Source: ZC4RG30 sp963726085
GTDB lineage: Bacteria > Pseudomonadota > Gammaproteobacteria > Steroidobacterales > Steroidobacteraceae
DNA length: 64,000 bases
Assembly (NCBI GenBank): GCA_963726085.1
Contig: CAVSAR010000001.1
Coordinates: 806,001-870,000 of the forward strand
Reading direction: 5' to 3'
Part shown: piece after piece, positions 25,804 to 34,689 of the stretch
Layout of the letters: each line of letters begins with the position of its first letter
Position numbering within the stretch: position 1 is the stretch's first letter
Made by a program: the position numbers and the translations under genes
Notes under the pieces: model-generated
What the model saw: the letters and a program-made list of their open reading frames with translations, nothing else
The model's database searches: none
What the model was told of the DNA's origin: nothing

Positions 25804-27645
25804 CTATTGGTAGCCGCGCGCCTGTAGGCTAAACAGCCGCGCGTAGAGGCCATCGGTTGCCACCAGTGCCTCGTGATTGCCGCGCTCCACCACGCGTCCC
25901 TCATCGAGCACGATGATCTCGTCTGCCGTGCGCACCGTGGAGAAGCGGTGCGAAATCAGGATGGTCATGCGCCCCTGTGCCAGCTTGCGCACATGCCCGT
26001 ACACCTCGGACTCCGCCTCCGCATCCATGGCCGCGGTGGGCTCGTCCAGCACCAGGATGTCGGCGTCGCGGCGCATGAAGGCCCGTGACAGGGCCGTCTT
26101 TTGCCACTGGCCACCGGAGATTTCGCGTCCCCCCAGGAACCACTTGCCCAGCTGCGTGCGGTAACCCCCGGGCAAGGTGGCGATGAACTCATCGGCCCTG
26201 CCCAGCCGCGCCGCCTCGTGCCAGCGCGCCTCCTCCTCGAAGTAGCGCTCGTCGCCGGCACCGATGTTCTCGCCCACCAGCAGTTGATAACGGACAAAGT
26301 CCTGGAAGATCACGCCAAACCTCTGCCGCAGGGCGTATTCGTCCCATTCGGCAAGGTCGCGGCCGTCCAGCAGGATCCGCCCCCTGCTCGGCACGTACAG
26401 CCGCGTGATTAGCTTGATCAGCGTGGTCTTGCCAGACCCATTGGCGCCCACCAGCGCCAGGCTGCGCCCCGGCTGCAGGTGCAGGGAAATATCCGCCAGT
26501 GCCGGTGTGTCCGCGCCGGGGTAGGTAAAGCTCACATGCTCAAGGCGCAGTCCGTCGGCGGGCTTGGGACCGCCGGTGGCCGTTCCGGTCTTGGGCCGCG
26601 CCGGCGTGTCCAGGTATTCGTACAGCGTCGACAGGTACAGGTTGTCCTCGTACAGCCCGCTGACGGCCCCCAGCGCCGCGCTCACCGCGGTCTGGCCCTG
26701 CCGGAACAACAGCAGGTACATGGTCATCTGGCCCACGCTGATGCGTCCTCGCACGGCACTGATCGCGACCCAGGCGTAGCCGGAGTACAGCGCCAGCGTC
26801 GCCAGCATCCCCAGGGCAAAGCCCCATGAATCGCGGCGGATGGCCAGTTGCCGCTCCTGTGTCAGCAAGCCGTGGTGGATGGACTTGTAGCGGTCCAGCA
26901 GCCGCCCACCCAGGGCGAACAGCTTTACCTCCTTGGCGTGATCCTCGCGTGCCAGCACCGTCTCGAGGTACGCCTGCATGCGCCGTTCGGAGGAGCGCCA
27001 GCGAAACAGCCGGAAAGCGTCGTTGGAGAACTTGGCCTCGGCGATGAATCCGGGCAGGCCGGCCAGCACCAGCAACACCACGGCCCAGGGAGAAAAGCCC
27101 ACCAGCAGGGCCGCGAAACTGGCCAGCGACACCAGGTTCTGCACCAGCGCGAAACTGCGCAGCACCAGGCTCAGCGGCCGCTGCGATGCCTCGCGTCGCG
27201 CGCGGGTCAGCCGGTCATAGAATTCGGAATCCTCGAAGTGTTCCAGGTCCAGCGTCAGGGCCTTGTCCAGGATCATGGAGTTGACGCGAAAGCCCAGCTG
27301 GTCGCGCAGCAGCGTGGTGCACAAGGTCTGCGCCCGCGTGCACAGCGCCAGCACCGCCACCACCGCCCCTTCCATGGCCACCAGTCGCAGCACCGCCTCA
27401 AGGCCAGTGCCCGATGCGGCCGCGTGCACCACCGCGTCGACGATGCGCGCACCGATCCAAGCCACCAGGGCCGGCAGCATGCCCGACACGACGGTCAGCA
27501 GCCCCAGGCAGACGGAAAGCGGCCGGCTGGTCTGCCAGACCAGTTCCAGCGCCTTGCGCCCATAGCGGAACACCTCGAGGAACTCCCGCGGGAGCCGCTG
27601 TAGGTTGGGTCCGGACGGCGGCGCCGTGGGAGGGGGTCGGTTCAC
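25804..27645 (-). CDS. ABC exporter, fused permease-ATPase
   Basis: 613 residues: a Pro-rich N-terminus, six transmembrane helices (about 50-330) and a C-terminal ABC cassette with Walker A GANGSGKTT, Q-loop VIFQDFVRYQ, signature ISGGQWQK (W in place of the common Q-R), Walker B ILVLDEPTAAMD and the H-loop ILISHRFSTV. The permease part has the DLEHFEDSEFYDRLTRAR element seen in a subgroup of lipid/peptide exporters. Substrate unknown. GTG start at 27645. Convergent with marR and divergent from typA. Confidence 0.88.
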   Translation of the reverse strand: MNRPPPTAPPSGPNLQRLPREFLEVFRYGRKALELVWQTSRPLSVCLGLLTVVSGMLPALVAWIGARIVDAVVHAAASGTGLEAVLRLVAMEGAVVAVLALCTRAQTLCTTLLRDQLGFRVNSMILDKALTLDLEHFEDSEFYDRLTRARREASQRPLSLVLRSFALVQNLVSLASFAALLVGFSPWAVVLLVLAGLPGFIAEAKFSNDAFRLFRWRSSERRMQAYLETVLAREDHAKEVKLFALGGRLLDRYKSIHHGLLTQERQLAIRRDSWGFALGMLATLALYSGYAWVAISAVRGRISVGQMTMYLLLFRQGQTAVSAALGAVSGLYEDNLYLSTLYEYLDTPARPKTGTATGGPKPADGLRLEHVSFTYPGADTPALADISLHLQPGRSLALVGANGSGKTTLIKLITRLYVPSRGRILLDGRDLAEWDEYALRQRFGVIFQDFVRYQLLVGENIGAGDERYFEEEARWHEAARLGRADEFIATLPGGYRTQLGKWFLGGREISGGQWQKTALSRAFMRRDADILVLDEPTAAMDAEAESEVYGHVRKLAQGRMTILISHRFSTVRTADEIIVLDEGRVVERGNHEALVATDGLYARLFSLQARGYQ

Positions 27646-27790
27646 ATTTTCAGTGTAGGCAACCGTGACCTGGCTTGCACCGGGCACGCCAAACTGCGGC
27701 AAAACCGCGCCGAAACTGGTACTCTCGCGGCCCTTTTTCGCGCCCCGGCCGCCTTGCGCCAGGGACTTACCAGGCACGGACCCATAGCCC

Positions 27791-29617
27791 ATGCAGCGCC
27801 CCATTCGCAATATCGCCATCATCGCCCACGTCGATCATGGCAAGACCACGCTGGTGGACTGCCTGCTCAAGCAGTCCGGCACGTTCGCCGCCCACGAGAA
27901 AATGGGCGAGCGGATCATGGACTCCAACGCCATCGAGAAGGAGCGTGGCATCACCATCCTGGCCAAGAACTGCGCCATCGACTACGGCGGTTGCCGCATC
28001 AATGTCGTGGACACGCCGGGGCACGCGGATTTCGGCGGCGAGGTCGAGCGCGTGCTGTCCATGGTCGATGGCGTGCTGCTGGTGGTGGATGCGGTCGAGG
28101 GCCCGATGCCGCAGACGCGGTTCGTCACCCGCAAGGCGCTGGCGCTGGGACTCAAGGCCATCGTCGTGGTGAACAAGGTCGACCGGCCGGGCGCGCGCCC
28201 GGGCTGGGTGGTTGACCAGACCTTTGACCTGTTCGACAAGCTCGGTGCCACTGACGCCCAGCTGGATTTCCACGTGATCTACGCCTCGGCCCTGCAGGGC
28301 TGGGCCAGCGTCGATGCCATACAGCAGCAGCCGGACATGTCGGCGCTGTTCGAGGCGATCATGAAATATGTTCCGGAACCTCAGGCCGACATCGATGGCC
28401 CGCTGCAGCTGCAGGTCTCGACCCTGGACTACAACTCCTATGTGGGCCGCATCGGTATCGGCCGCATCCGCCGTGGCACCGTCAAGCCGGGACAGAACGT
28501 GGCGCTGCGCTACGGCGATGAAGACCGGGGCACGGGCAAGATTGCCCAGGTCCTGGCATTCCAGGGCCTGGAGCGCGCCTCGGTGCAGAGCGCCGGGGCC
28601 GGCGACATCGTGGCCATCACCGGGCTGCCCGACGTGAACATCGGCATCACGGTGTGTGACGTCGAAAACGCCCAGGGCCTGCCACCCATCGCGGTCGACG
28701 AGCCGACCCTGCAGATGAACTTCCAGGTCAACACCTCGCCGCTGGTGGGCCGTGAAGGCAAGTACGTGACCAGCCGCCAGATCCGCGAGCGCCTGGCGCG
28801 CGAGCTGGAGAGCAACGTCGCGCTGCGCGTTGAGGATACGGGCGATGCGGACGTGTTCCGCGTCTCCGGTCGCGGCGAACTGCACCTGACCATCCTGATC
28901 GAGAACATGCGCCGCGAGGGCTACGAGCTGGCCGTGTCGCGTCCGCAGGTGCTGCTGCGCCAGATCAACGGCGAGACGCACGAGCCCTTCGAGGCGCTGA
29001 CCGTGGACGTCGAGGAAGCCCACCAGGGCGGCGTGATGGAGGCGCTGGGCCAGCGCCGCGCCGAGATGAAGGACATGCAGATGGACGGTCGCGGCCGGGT
29101 GCGCATCGACTATCGAGTGCCGGCGCGCGGCCTGATCGGGTTCCAGGGCGAGTTCATGAACCTCACGCGCGGCAGCGGCCTGATGAGCCACGTGTTCGAT
29201 GGCTATGCGCCCATGCGCGGGGAAGTGGCCGAGCGGCGCAATGGCGTGCTGATCAGCATGGAAAACGGCGATGCCGTGGCCTATTCCCTGTGGAGCCTGC
29301 AGGAACGCGGGCGGCTGTTCGTCGGCCACAACGAGAAGCTCTACGAGGGCATGATCATCGGCATCCACAGCCGCGAGAACGACCTGGTCGTCAATCCCAT
29401 CAAGGGCAAGAAGCTGACCAACGTGCGTGCCTCAGGCAAGGACGATGCCATCCTGCTGACCCCGCCCATCGAGCTGACCCTCGAGTACGCGGTGGAATTC
29501 ATCGCCGATGACGAGCTGGTGGAAGTCACGCCCAAGTCCATCCGCATCCGCAAGCGCTACCTGACGGAAAACGAGCGCAAGCGCATGTCACGCTCGGACG
29601 CCGCCCTGACTGCCTGA
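27791..29617 (+). CDS. typA: Translational GTPase TypA/BipA
   Basis: 608 residues, same length as E. coli BipA. G-domain motifs are intact: AHVDHGKTT, RGITI (switch I), VDTPGHADF and VNKVDR. Domain II, the EF-G-like domain III/V (QVNTSPLVGREGKYVTSRQI; GRGELHL) and the unique C-terminal domain (ENGDAVAYSLWSLQERGRLFVG) follow. It binds the ribosome and supports 50S assembly and stress or cold growth. Confidence 0.98.
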   Translation: MQRPIRNIAIIAHVDHGKTTLVDCLLKQSGTFAAHEKMGERIMDSNAIEKERGITILAKNCAIDYGGCRINVVDTPGHADFGGEVERVLSMVDGVLLVVDAVEGPMPQTRFVTRKALALGLKAIVVVNKVDRPGARPGWVVDQTFDLFDKLGATDAQLDFHVIYASALQGWASVDAIQQQPDMSALFEAIMKYVPEPQADIDGPLQLQVSTLDYNSYVGRIGIGRIRRGTVKPGQNVALRYGDEDRGTGKIAQVLAFQGLERASVQSAGAGDIVAITGLPDVNIGITVCDVENAQGLPPIAVDEPTLQMNFQVNTSPLVGREGKYVTSRQIRERLARELESNVALRVEDTGDADVFRVSGRGELHLTILIENMRREGYELAVSRPQVLLRQINGETHEPFEALTVDVEEAHQGGVMEALGQRRAEMKDMQMDGRGRVRIDYRVPARGLIGFQGEFMNLTRGSGLMSHVFDGYAPMRGEVAERRNGVLISMENGDAVAYSLWSLQERGRLFVGHNEKLYEGMIIGIHSRENDLVVNPIKGKKLTNVRASGKDDAILLTPPIELTLEYAVEFIADDELVEVTPKSIRIRKRYLTENERKRMSRSDAALTA

Positions 29618-29635
29618 GGAAAGGAAAGCCTAAGG

Positions 29636-30253
29636 ATGGGTCAGGTCATGACTCCGGTTGTTCGCAGCCTGCTGATCGCCTGCGTAGTGGTGTTCGGCCT
29701 GCAATGGCTGGTCGGTGAACGCATGGAGCTGCTGTTCGCGCTCTGGCCTCCGGCCAGCGACGCGGCCACACCGGGCTTCTTTCCCTGGCAGCTGGTCAGC
29801 TACGCGTTCCTGCATGACCCCAACAGCATTTTTCACATCCTCTTCAACATGTTCGCGCTGTACATGTTCGGCCCGGACATTGAGCGGCTGCTGGGCTCGC
29901 GGCGCTTTCTGCTTTATTACTTCGTGTGCGTGGTCACCGCCGCGCTGGCGCAGCTGCTGGTGCTGCACCTGATTGGCAACCCGCCAATTCCGACTGTCGG
30001 GGCATCCGGCGGCATCTTTGGCCTGCTGCTGGCATTTGGCATGGCCTATCCGCGACGCAAGTTGATGCTGATCTTCCCGCCCATCCCCATGCCTGCCTGG
30101 CTGTTCGTGACGCTGTACGGCGTGCTCGAGCTGTACCTGGGGCTTACCGGTAGCGAGGCCGGGGTGGCGCATTTCGCGCACCTGGGTGGAATGGTTGGCG
30201 GCCTGGCGCTGATCTTCTTTTGGCGCTCGCAGCGCGCGCCGCTACGGCATTAG
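29636..30253 (+). CDS. Rhomboid-family intramembrane serine protease
   Basis: 205 residues, six hydrophobic helices. The catalytic Ser sits in GASGGIFG (around residue 125), the catalytic His in AHFAHLGGMVGG (about residue 182), and FHILFNMFALYMFG carries the conserved HxxxN. Cleaves membrane proteins within the bilayer. It follows typA after 18 bases and overlaps the convergent ABC exporter by 12 bases. ATG at 29636 fits GGAAAG upstream; 29648 is an alternative. Confidence 0.95.
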   Translation: MGQVMTPVVRSLLIACVVVFGLQWLVGERMELLFALWPPASDAATPGFFPWQLVSYAFLHDPNSIFHILFNMFALYMFGPDIERLLGSRRFLLYYFVCVVTAALAQLLVLHLIGNPPIPTVGASGGIFGLLLAFGMAYPRRKLMLIFPPIPMPAWLFVTLYGVLELYLGLTGSEAGVAHFAHLGGMVGGLALIFFWRSQRAPLRH

Positions 30254-32056
30254 CTCCAGGTCCAGGTCCAGCGGTTCCGCGCTGGATGTTTGCTCCCCAA
30301 ACTGCAGCTGCGCCAAGCGTGCGTACAGCGGACTGCTTTCCTGCAGTTCGGCATGGGTGCCGATGGCCACGATACGCCCGTGATCCATGACCACGATCCG
30401 GTCGGCCTTGAGCACGGTGGCCAGCCGGTGCGCGATGATCATGGTCGTGCGCGTGGACATCAGGCCCTCCAGGGCCTGCTGCACCAGCTGCTCGCTCTCT
30501 GAATCCAGCGCGCTGGTGGCTTCGTCCAGCAGCAGCAGCGGCGGATCCTTGAGGATGGCACGCGCGATGGCGATGCGCTGTCGCTGGCCGCCCGACAGCC
30601 GCGTGCCGCGCTCGCCCAGGTAGGTGTCGTAGCCCTGCGGCAGCTTGGAAATGAACGTGTCGGCAGCGGCCGCGCGCGCCGCGGCCTCGATCTCCGCGTC
30701 GGTGGCCCCGGGCCTGCCGTAGCGGATGTTCTCGCGCGCCGACGCGCCAAACAGCACCGTGTCCTGCGGCACCAGGCCGATGCGCGAACGCAGCGAGATG
30801 GGATCCACCGTTGCCACGTCCACGCCATCGAGCAGTACGTGGCCGGCAGCCGGATCGTAGAAGCGCAACGCCATCTGGAACAACGTGCTCTTGCCGGCGC
30901 CCGACGGCCCGACCAGCGCCACCGTCTCGCCCGGCGCAATGTTGAGCGTCAGCCCGTCCAGCGCCGGGGCGCCAGGCCGCGACGGATAGCAAAAAGTCAC
31001 GTTGTCGAACTGCAGGGCGCCGCGACTGGGTTCCGGCAGCAGCGCCGGTCGCGGTGGCGCCGCGATGGCCGGTTGCGCATGCAGCAGCTCCACCAGGCGC
31101 TCCATCGCGCCGGCCGCGCGCTGCACTTCGCCCCACTGCTCGATCAGCGCGGCCGCAGAAGCGGTCACCATCCCTGCATAAAGCAGGAACTGGCCCAATT
31201 CGCCACCGCTCATCGTGCCCGCGCGCACCGCACGCGCCCCCAGCCAGACGACCAGGATGATGGCCGAGATCACCAGGATGGTGCCGATGGCCGTCAGCGT
31301 AGCCCGCACCTTGTTGCGCCGGGTGGCGGTGACGAAACTCTGCTCGACCGCCTCGTCATAGCGCTTGCTCTGCAACTCTTCGAGCGTAAATGCCTGGACC
31401 GTCTGCATGGCGTTGAGCGTCTCGCCGGCCAGGCCACTGGTGTCAGCAATGCGATCCTGCGAGGCGCGCGACAGCGTTCGCACCTTGCGCCCCACCACGA
31501 ACAGGGGCAGCAGGATGACCGGGATCAGCAGCACCATGACCAGCATCAGCCGGACGCTGGTGACGCCCATCATCACCAGCGCACCGGCCAGGTTGAGCGC
31601 GGAGCGCAGGGTGATGGAGATTCCGACGCCGCAGATCGACTGCACCAGCGTGGTATCGGTGGTCAGGCGCGACAGCACCTCGCCCGTGCGCGTCACCTCG
31701 AAGAAAGTCTGGTCCATGCGCACCACGCGCCGGTACACGGCCGAGCGCACGTCGCTGATGACCCGCTCACCCAGCCAGGTCACCAGGTAGTAGCGCAGTG
31801 CTGCAAACACGCCGAACACCACCGCGGCGCCCAGGAACCCGATGAAATAGTTGTTGATGGTGCGGGCATCACCGGCCGTCATGCCATGGTCGATGAGGCG
31901 CTTGAGGGCCACCGGCAATGCCAGCATGGCCGCCGAGGCGATCAGCAGCGCGACCAGGGCCAGCACCATGGTGCCGCGATAGCGCCACAGGAACGGCGCC
32001 AGCGCGCGCAGCGGCTTGAGTGAGCGGCCCTTGGGCCGGGTTTCGTTGGATGCCAT
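30242..32056 (-). CDS. ABC exporter, MsbA/LmrA-like
   Basis: 604 residues: basic N-terminus, six-helix permease (about 25-310) and ATPase with Walker A GPSGAGKS, Q-loop LVPQDTVLFG, signature LSGGQRQR, Walker B LLLLDEATSALD and H-loop IIAHRLATV. All catalytic motifs are canonical. Likely a homodimeric lipid or drug exporter. It starts 10 bases after the sthA stop on the same strand and so may share its transcript. Confidence 0.92.
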   Translation of the reverse strand: MASNETRPKGRSLKPLRALAPFLWRYRGTMVLALVALLIASAAMLALPVALKRLIDHGMTAGDARTINNYFIGFLGAAVVFGVFAALRYYLVTWLGERVISDVRSAVYRRVVRMDQTFFEVTRTGEVLSRLTTDTTLVQSICGVGISITLRSALNLAGALVMMGVTSVRLMLVMVLLIPVILLPLFVVGRKVRTLSRASQDRIADTSGLAGETLNAMQTVQAFTLEELQSKRYDEAVEQSFVTATRRNKVRATLTAIGTILVISAIILVVWLGARAVRAGTMSGGELGQFLLYAGMVTASAAALIEQWGEVQRAAGAMERLVELLHAQPAIAAPPRPALLPEPSRGALQFDNVTFCYPSRPGAPALDGLTLNIAPGETVALVGPSGAGKSTLFQMALRFYDPAAGHVLLDGVDVATVDPISLRSRIGLVPQDTVLFGASARENIRYGRPGATDAEIEAAARAAAADTFISKLPQGYDTYLGERGTRLSGGQRQRIAIARAILKDPPLLLLDEATSALDSESEQLVQQALEGLMSTRTTMIIAHRLATVLKADRIVVMDHGRIVAIGTHAELQESSPLYARLAQLQFGEQTSSAEPLDLDLELMP

Positions 32057-32066
32057 AAGTGTCGCT

Positions 32067-33455
32067 TCAGGCCAGGCGATTCAGACCGTTGTAGGCGGCG
32101 ATCCGGTAGGCCTCTGCCATGGTGGGATAGTTGAACGTGGTATTGATGAAATAGCGCAGGTTGTTGAGGTCGCGGCTGGCCATGACCGTCTGGCCAATGT
32201 GCACGATCTCCGAGGCATTGTCGCCGAAACAATGCACCCCCAGCAGCTGCAGCGTCTGCGTGTGGAATAGCAGCTTGAGCATCCCGACGCGCTGGCCGGT
32301 CATCTGGGCGCGCGCCAGCGACTTGAAGTGCGTATGCCCGATTTCATAGGGTATGCCCGCCTGCTGCAGCTCGCGCTCGGTACGACCCACGGAGGAGATT
32401 TCCGGGATGGTGTAGATGCCACTGGGAATCAGGTCCGTGCGCAGTGCGGGGATGGTCGGGTCGAGAATGAACTGCCCGACATACCCGCCCTGCTGGTAGG
32501 CGGCGCTGGCCAGCGCCGGGGGCCCGATCACGTCCCCGATGGCGTACACGTTGGGCACGACGGTGCGGAAATTCGCGTCGACTTCGACCTGGCCGCGCTT
32601 ATTGGGAACAATCCCGATGCCTTGCAGGTTCATGCCATCGGTATTGCCGGTGCGGCCATTGGCCCACAGCAACAGGTCCGATTTGATCTGCCGTCCGGAC
32701 TTCAGGTGCAGCAGCACATCGCGTTCGCGCGCCTCGAGGTGATCGAATTCCTCGTTGTGCCGGATGATGCAGCCCTGGTCGCGCAGGTGATAGGACAACG
32801 CCTCGGCGATCTCGTCGTCCATGAACGACAGCAGCCGGTCCTGGGTGTTGACCAGCGTCACCTTGGCGCCCATGTTGAGGAAGATGGATGCGTACTCGCA
32901 GCCGATGACCCCGGCGCCATAGATGGTGACGCTGAACGGGGTTTCCGCGTAGCGCAGCACGCTGTCGCTGTCGCGCACGCGCGCGTGGGAAAAATCCAGG
33001 CCCGGCGGATGATAGGGACGCGACCCGGTGGCAATCACGATCTGGTCAGCGCGCACCTGGAATGCCGGGGCCGAGCGCGGCGTGACGCACAGCGTGTGGG
33101 CATCCACGAAACTGGCCTCCCCCTGCAGCACCGGCACCTGGTTGCGATCATAAAAGCGCTGGCGCATCTGCACCTGGGCCGCGATGACGCCGCTGGCAGT
33201 GGACAGCAACTGTGGAAAAGTCACCACCAGCGACTGCGCCAGCTTGTGCAGCAGGGGATTGGCGCGCACGTCACTCAAGGTCTTGACCGCATGGCGCAGG
33301 GCCTTGCTGGGAATGGTGCCCCAGTGGGTACAGCCCCCGCCCACGTCCGTGTAGCGCTCGACCACGGCCACCCTGCGATGATGCTTGGCCAGCATCATCG
33401 CGGCGCCCTCACCCGCGGGACCGGTCCCGATCACCAGCGCATCGTACCGATCCAT
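32067..33455 (-). CDS. sthA: Soluble pyridine nucleotide transhydrogenase (Si-specific)
   Basis: 462 residues of the FAD disulfide-reductase family. Seen: VIGTGPAGEGAAMMLAKHHRRVAVVER, then VGGGCTHWGTIPSKALRHAV, where only one of the two usual redox cysteines remains, the hallmark of SthA. The NAD domain has TIYGAGVIGCEYASIFLNMG, and VYAIGDVIGPPALASAA marks the FAD site. It equilibrates NADPH + NAD+ with NADP+ + NADH. Three bases separate it from def upstream. Confidence 0.97.
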   Translation of the reverse strand: MDRYDALVIGTGPAGEGAAMMLAKHHRRVAVVERYTDVGGGCTHWGTIPSKALRHAVKTLSDVRANPLLHKLAQSLVVTFPQLLSTASGVIAAQVQMRQRFYDRNQVPVLQGEASFVDAHTLCVTPRSAPAFQVRADQIVIATGSRPYHPPGLDFSHARVRDSDSVLRYAETPFSVTIYGAGVIGCEYASIFLNMGAKVTLVNTQDRLLSFMDDEIAEALSYHLRDQGCIIRHNEEFDHLEARERDVLLHLKSGRQIKSDLLLWANGRTGNTDGMNLQGIGIVPNKRGQVEVDANFRTVVPNVYAIGDVIGPPALASAAYQQGGYVGQFILDPTIPALRTDLIPSGIYTIPEISSVGRTERELQQAGIPYEIGHTHFKSLARAQMTGQRVGMLKLLFHTQTLQLLGVHCFGDNASEIVHIGQTVMASRDLNNLRYFINTTFNYPTMAEAYRIAAYNGLNRLA

Positions 33456-33458
33456 CGA

Positions 33459-33992
33459 TTATTCAGCCGCCGGTGCCTGTCCGGGAAACAGTACGTCCTT
33501 GAAGCCGAAGTTGCGCATGTCGGGGATGCGCATGGGATACAGCACGCCGTCCAGGTGATCCACCTCGTGCTGCACCACCCGCGCATGGAAGCCCTCCACG
33601 GTGCGGTCGATGGGCGCGCCATGGGCGTCCTGGCCCTGGTAGCGCAGTCGCACATGGCGCGGCACCAGGCCGCGCATGCCAGGCACCGACAGGCACCCTT
33701 CCCAGCCGTCCTCCTGCTGGCTGCCCAGCGGGGTAAGCACCGGATTGATCAGCACCGTGGGCGGCACCGCCGGCGCATCCGGGTAGCGTTCGTTGCGCTC
33801 GAAGCCGAAAATCACCGCGCGCACGGAGACCCCGATCTGCGGTGCGGCCAGCCCGGCCCCGTTGGCCGCCAGCATGGTGTCATGCATGTCCACCAGCAGT
33901 TCCTTCAGCCAGGGTGTGTCGAACTTGGCAATCTCGCTGGCGCGTCGCAGCAGCAGCGGGTCACCCATGCGAAGTATTGTTCTGACCGCCAT
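33459..33992 (-). CDS. def: Peptide deformylase
   Basis: 177 residues. The three signature motifs are intact: GAGLAAPQIG, EGCLSVPG (metal Cys) and QHEVDHLDG (two metal His, catalytic Glu). Removes formyl groups from nascent peptides at the ribosome. The insert around GSQQEDGWEGC is typical of the second Def paralogue of Gammaproteobacteria, so another copy next to fmt elsewhere is likely. ATG at 33992 (MAVRTILRMGDPLL). Confidence 0.97.
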   Translation of the reverse strand: MAVRTILRMGDPLLLRRASEIAKFDTPWLKELLVDMHDTMLAANGAGLAAPQIGVSVRAVIFGFERNERYPDAPAVPPTVLINPVLTPLGSQQEDGWEGCLSVPGMRGLVPRHVRLRYQGQDAHGAPIDRTVEGFHARVVQHEVDHLDGVLYPMRIPDMRNFGFKDVLFPGQAPAAE

Positions 33993-34029
33993 GACAATAG
34001 CCTACCGGAAACCCCAGGGCACAAACGAG

Positions 34030-34053
34030 AAGGGCCCGGTTTCCCGGGCCCTT
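34030..34053 (-). terminator. Terminator of the RRM protein gene
   Basis: Perfect 10-base arms AAGGGCCCGG / CCGGGCCCTT around a four-base loop, read on the minus strand as GAAA, a stable GNRA tetraloop. It lies about 33 bases after the RRM stop and is followed by CTCGTTTGT. The arms' own A/T ends may let it work in both directions. Confidence 0.75.
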
Positions 34054-34085
34054 GTCTGCACACTTGCAGTGAAGCTGCGCGTCGC

Positions 34086-34439
34086 TTACCAGCGACCGCC
34101 GCCGCCACCACCGCCGCCACCGCCGCCGCCACCGCCGCGGTAGCCACCACCACCGCCGCCACCGCCGCCCGGACGACCGCCGCCGCCACCAGTGCGGGGC
34201 TTGTCCTGGGCTTCGTTGACACGCAGCGGACGACCGCCCATCGAGTAACCATTCAGCGCCTGGATAGCACGCGCGGCATCAGCCTGCGGCATTTCCACGA
34301 AGCCGAATCCACGCGGGCGACCCGTTTCCCGGTCAGTCGGAAGCGCAACGGACTCTACCGTGCCATGCTGCGTGAACAGCGTGCGCACTGCAGCCTCATC
34401 CGCCGAAAACGGGAGGTTGCCGACGTAAATCTTCGCCAT
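34086..34439 (-). CDS. Glycine-rich RRM RNA-binding protein
   Basis: 117 residues. One RNA-recognition motif (residues 2-78) with RNP2 KIYVGNL and RNP1 RGFGFVEM, then a tail from about residue 85 made almost wholly of glycine with two Arg/Tyr breaks, ending RW. This is the plan of cyanobacterial/proteobacterial Rbp and plant cold-induced GRPs. Likely an RNA chaperone, often cold-induced. ATG at 34439 has TTGGAG upstream, and the long AT-richer leader (about 110 bases or more) fits post-transcriptional control. Confidence 0.94.
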   Translation of the reverse strand: MAKIYVGNLPFSADEAAVRTLFTQHGTVESVALPTDRETGRPRGFGFVEMPQADAARAIQALNGYSMGGRPLRVNEAQDKPRTGGGGGRPGGGGGGGGGYRGGGGGGGGGGGGGGRW

Positions 34440-34554
34440 GAGTATCGATCTCCAAAAAAATTACAGAACTTTCCCTGGATCGGAGACCCTTCCACTAGAG
34501 CTCGCGCGCTTGAGCACGACAGGACAGAAGCCGGATGACCAACGATCGGCGAGT

Positions 34555-34604
34555 ATTCTATACGGCCGATTCGGCCAAGAACTAGCCTTATTTGCCATTG
34601 TCAA
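34555..34604 (-). promoter_or_regulatory. Promoter region of the RRM gene
   Basis: Minus strand: a consensus TTGACA (34599-34604), a palindrome GGCCGA-A-TCGGCC (about 34564-34576) and TATAGAAT (34555-34562). Box spacing does not make one textbook promoter, so either box may belong to a different start. The palindrome is a possible operator. The stretch 34440-34689 holds no gene. Confidence 0.35.
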
Positions 34605-34689
34605 CCCCCGAAACGCTCCGCAGGCGCCTCGCGAGGGGGTTGCGGGCTAAGTTTTTGCGGCAGCGCCAGATTGCTGCCGCGGCTGGATT

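Noticed and set aside
27767..29368. Long open frame on the minus strand opposite typA
   Set aside because: It mirrors the codon structure of typA in GC-rich DNA; its translation is His/Gln/Val-rich with no motif, and typA is conserved along its whole length.
30839..32023. 394-codon plus-strand frame opposite the MsbA-like exporter
   Set aside because: Shadow frame, rich in Gln/His/Arg with no domain; exporter motifs on the other strand are complete.
34657..34680. Hairpin GCGGCAGC-N8-GCTGCCGC after the amidohydrolase stop, as a terminator
   Set aside because: On the minus strand it is followed by AAAAAC, not T residues; the T-run lies on the wrong side for that gene. It may be a processing or pause hairpin.
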